Assembly: GCA_003427395.1 (NCBI GenBank)
Contig: BFEA01000008.1
Location: 2,574,750 to 2,605,483, forward strand
Reading direction: 5' to 3'
Source of the DNA: Chara braunii
Taxonomy: Eukaryota > Streptophyta > Charophyceae > Charales > Characeae
Length of the DNA stretch: 30,734 nt
The position numbers and the translations under genes are program-made. Positions 28,567 through 30,734 of this stretch are shown piece by piece. The notes under the pieces are model-generated. The model did no database searches. It was not told where the DNA came from and worked only from the letters and a program-made list of their open reading frames with translations. How positions within the stretch are numbered: position 1 is the first letter of the stretch; every line of letters begins with the position of its first letter.

Positions 28567-28625
28567 CCAGACTGTTTCATCGGATTCTCACCGACTCATC
28601 AAGAGGCTGAACCTCTGCAGTCGGG
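28567..28625 (-). ncRNA. Type III hammerhead ribozyme, mutated (HHR-B)
   Basis: It aligns with HHR-A at a constant offset of 590 with no indels. Stems I and II still form (with G-U pairs) and GAAA is intact. Two core positions are changed: C3 of CTGATGA is U (28602) and U16.1 of the cleavage triplet is C (28617), giving GCA in place of GTT. Either change is expected to abolish cleavage, so this is a dead copy. Confidence 0.85.
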
Positions 28626-28799
28626 GCAACAACGAATGAATCTCCCCTACCATAGGGGACTGTGCACTACGCCTAGAGAAAGAGAGAGAGAAGGTATAGA
28701 TACCTACCTGCTACCTACCTACCTACGTGGCTTTGGANAACGCCACGCCCATCCATAAGGATGAGCAAAAAAACGAATGAATCTACCCCCATAGGTTTA

Positions 28800-29430
28800 T
28801 ACAGACGCCTATTCAAGGCGTTAGCAAAAACTGCAAGTAAGGTTTTTTTTTATATATTCTTTATCTTTTTGTTTGGTTTTTCTTTGCTTTGCGGTTTCCC
28901 CCGTTCTTGAGCCGTTGAGGCTCGACCAAACTGGGAAAACAAAGGAGGCTGAAACGAGAAAACTTAAAAGAGTACGAAGCAATTGCCTCGTGAAAGAAAG
29001 AACAGTCCTTTTGGACTGTGTGGGAGCACGAAGGCTCCCACTTCAGTTTTGAGAAAAACGACTGTGGCCACAAAATCTCAGATCTCGTGGCCCACACCGC
29101 GCGCGTGGAGATGGGACTGAGGGAGTAGAGGAGAGGGAGTGAGAGAGAGAATAAGGGTAGTTGGGAGGAGGAGGTCCTACTCCTCCCAACCTACCAACTG
29201 GCTTCTCCGTTTTCACGGGATGGCAGCAGAGGAAACGAAGGGGGCTGTTGCATAGAACAGCATGCACCTGGCCAAGGTAAAAGCCAGGTGTAGTAGAAAT
29301 TAGAAAGTTAGTTTTTTTCTTTTCTTTTTCTTTACTTAGTGAGAGGACACTTGTCCTCACGTGGTGCTACCTCTGGCAGAAGCTGCTAGAGGTAACTATC
29401 AGGCTCCCGTTTTTGCTGGGAGCCTGAAAA
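28800..29430. repeat. Series of perfect hairpins in non-coding DNA
   Basis: Consecutive stems: ACGCCT/AGGCGT (28805-28821), ACAGTCC/GGACTGT (29002-29019), GTGGGAGC/GCTCCCAC (29020-29041), GTTGGGAGGAG/CTCCTCCCAAC (29160-29190), CACCTGGC/GCCAGGTG (29265-29290), GAGGACA/TGTCCTC (29343-29358), TACCTCT-GCAG/CTGC-AGAGGTA (29368-29394), CAGGCTCCC/GGGAGCCTG (29400-29426). Stem sequences are unrelated to one another. No gene is seen. Confidence 0.8.
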
Positions 29431-30115
29431 TTTAAAGGCCACTAAGGAAAAGGCTAGATGCAGACTTTTCCCCGATGTACCTGCCCTGGAAAAAGTGTCC
29501 AAACGCATCAAACTGAAAAGGGTTGTATCTTTTCAACCGTTTATCAGAAAAATAAAAGAAAAACAGATTTGGAAATGGCAGAGCCCAGCTATCTCGCCAG
29601 GTTCCGAGATAGTTGGGGAAAAAGAAAAGAAAAAGAAAATAGGGCAGTTAAAGAAACTGCCCCACACTAAGGTTGTGGCTGTGGTGCGGTCAGAGTCTAC
29701 CCTGGATCTTGGCAGATCTAGGGCTCACAGTGAGCCCGCGATTTTGCCTGGGGGCTGGAGTGACGTCCAACCCTCCTCAACCAATATAAAAAAGGCAGCT
29801 GCCCCCCAACTGCCACACAATTGCACTCGTGCTGCAAGTGTGTGACGAGCACACTTGAGTGCTGGCTGCTGGAGCTGCTGCCTGAGGCAACGAGAGGAGA
29901 GGCTAGAGGACTGCAGAGGAGCGCAAGGAGGAGGAATGGGCAGCCATAGCCAAGGCAGGAAGCACTCTGCTCCCCTCACCTCTGGCTGGTGCTAGTCCCA
30001 CGGGACAGACCCAGTAGTACTTCGGGACTGCGGCAGTGCGGCGCTGTGGGATTTGGGCCTGGGCCTAAATTCTACTAATTTTGACTTGCAATTTTTCCAC
30101 TATAATGGGGAAGTG
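29431..30115. other. No gene recognised; possible promoter inside
   Basis: Frames of up to 116 codons (29495-29845) contain no domain. A TATA-like element lies at 29785. GC-rich sequence follows it. Confidence 0.35.
29783..29796 (+). promoter_or_regulatory. TATA-box-like element
   Basis: CCAATATAAAAAAGGC combines a good TATA core with an adjacent CCAAT. No transcript or gene can be attached to it; it could be the promoter of a degraded LTR. Confidence 0.3.
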
Positions 30116-30124
30116 CTGCTAAAA

Positions 30125-30440
30125 TTTTACAGCGGCGGCCCCGGGCTTTCCGGCGGTAGTACGTTGTGTCAGCAGGCCTGGTTTTTCAGCGGTGGTGCGG
30201 AAGCACTGCCGGTTTTTTGTGGCGGCAGGCCTGGTTTTTTAGCAGTGGTGCGGAAGCGCTGCCGGTTTTTTGCGGCGGCAGGCCTGGTTTTTCAGTGGTG
30301 GTGCGGAAGCGTCACCGGGTTTTTTACCGCGGCGGTTCCGGGTTTTCGGGAGTGGTGTGGTAGCGCTGTCGAAATTTTTCGAAGGTGACTGCGGTTTAAC
30401 CAGTCGTGGTGCGATAGCGCTGCAAAAATCTTACGGCGGC
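30125..30440 (+). repeat. ~54-bp minisatellite, about five to six units
   Basis: TGGTGYGRWAGCGCTG-like cores recur at 30193, 30246, 30299, 30353 and 30407, with GGTTTTTTGYGGCGGCAGGCC between early copies. The spacing of 53, 53, 54 and 54 bases is close to a multiple of three. A Gly-rich open frame (30053-30388) is therefore a by-product, with no known domain. Unit similarity falls towards the 3' end. Confidence 0.88.
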
Positions 30441-30734
30441 GACGCAGGGTGTCGCGACAAGCGATCGTTCTGAGGAATGGTGTGGATTGTTTTGCGGGCG
30501 ACTCATTGTGACAATCGTCTTCTCTAGAGTGTGATTTACACGGTCTTCCTGAGTGGGCCGTTTCTTCAATTTCACTCAAGGTCAGTCAGTTAAATTCACT
30601 CAGTTCCCTTAACACCTGAGTGAACCCACACTTGCTTTAACCTGTTTCACTGAATGTTCATTGAAAAAGGAAAAATAATGTGTGTGTTTGCGTGTATGAC
30701 AGGGAGTCTGACAATCGAAAAGGATTGCATGGTG
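30441..30734. other. No gene seen
   Basis: CACTCAG/CTGAGTGAA words recur between 30545 and 30650. Nothing else is recognised before the window ends. Confidence 0.4.

Larger units (their letters stand above)
28404..28860 (-). mobile_element. Hammerhead-bearing repeat, unit B (interrupted by a MITE)
   Basis: CACCCTTTCGTTTTGACGAACGGG starts the unit as in unit A. The 121-bp MITE then sits between that hairpin and the ribozyme. After the ribozyme come GAATGAATCTCCC, a TCCCCTA/TAGGGGA hairpin, TGCACTACGCCTAG (unit A: TGGCGCCTAG), GGATGAGCAAAAAAACGAATGAATCTACC and GCAAGTAAGG plus T-run. One N at 28738. It is more diverged than unit A. Confidence 0.7.

Noticed and set aside
27836-28860. Canonical plant retrozyme with two LTRs
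   Set aside because: The ribozyme type fits, but I find no primer-binding site or polypurine tract and the units look A-tailed, so I report only a hammerhead-bearing retroposon-like repeat.

Overview
The window is eukaryotic nuclear DNA, almost certainly from a large, repeat-rich plant or algal genome. There is no intact protein-coding gene that I can defend. What is present is a pile-up of decayed transposons, foldback elements, tRNA-derived repeats, microsatellites and minisatellites. The LINE, Ty3 and hAT protein fragments, together with the very long (ATT)n tracts, remind me of the charophyte alga Chara braunii; that is recollection, not a search result. Isolated N bases and one 107-base gap show a draft assembly. 

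Layout. 1-5.4 kb: a TC/TG microsatellite, a 398-bp foldback element, a tRNA-like repeat head, a 74-bp tandem repeat, a 121-bp MITE, a 28-bp perfect palindrome, and a 1.5-kb segment bounded by 40-bp inverted repeats. 5.2-8.1 kb: a poly(A)-tailed retroposon end, a broken coding fragment, a 216-bp tandem duplication, and more than 600 bp of GA and TTC tracts. 8.35-10 kb: a 349-bp near-perfect foldback abutting a broken hAT transposase gene (BED finger plus DUF659-like region). 10.4-12.9 kb: a tRNA-derived SINE, structured repeats, and a truncated hammerhead ribozyme. 12.4-18 kb: many (ATT)n arrays separated by recurring blocks. 18.5-20.7 kb: a ~65-70-bp minisatellite and a set of hairpins sharing a TGTN apical loop. 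21.6-22.9 kb: a LINE reverse-transcriptase pseudogene. 22.9-26.7 kb: Ty3/gypsy pol followed by a gag fragment, same strand. 27-29.4 kb: a hairpin-dense region with two tandem units that each carry a minus-strand type III hammerhead ribozyme; one has every core position intact, the other is mutated and interrupted next to the ribozyme by a second copy of the 121-bp MITE. 30.1-30.4 kb: a ~54-bp minisatellite. 

The most interesting signal is the hammerhead-bearing repeat family at 27.9-28.9 kb (diverged relative at 12.8 kb). It resembles the type III ribozymes of plant retrozymes, but I see no retrozyme primer-binding site, and on the ribozyme strand each unit is followed by an A-rich tract, as in a SINE. 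The second is the TGTN hairpin series at 18.5-20.3 kb, whose stems differ in sequence yet stay paired. No pathway or operon logic applies here: the parts interact mainly by nesting and truncation.
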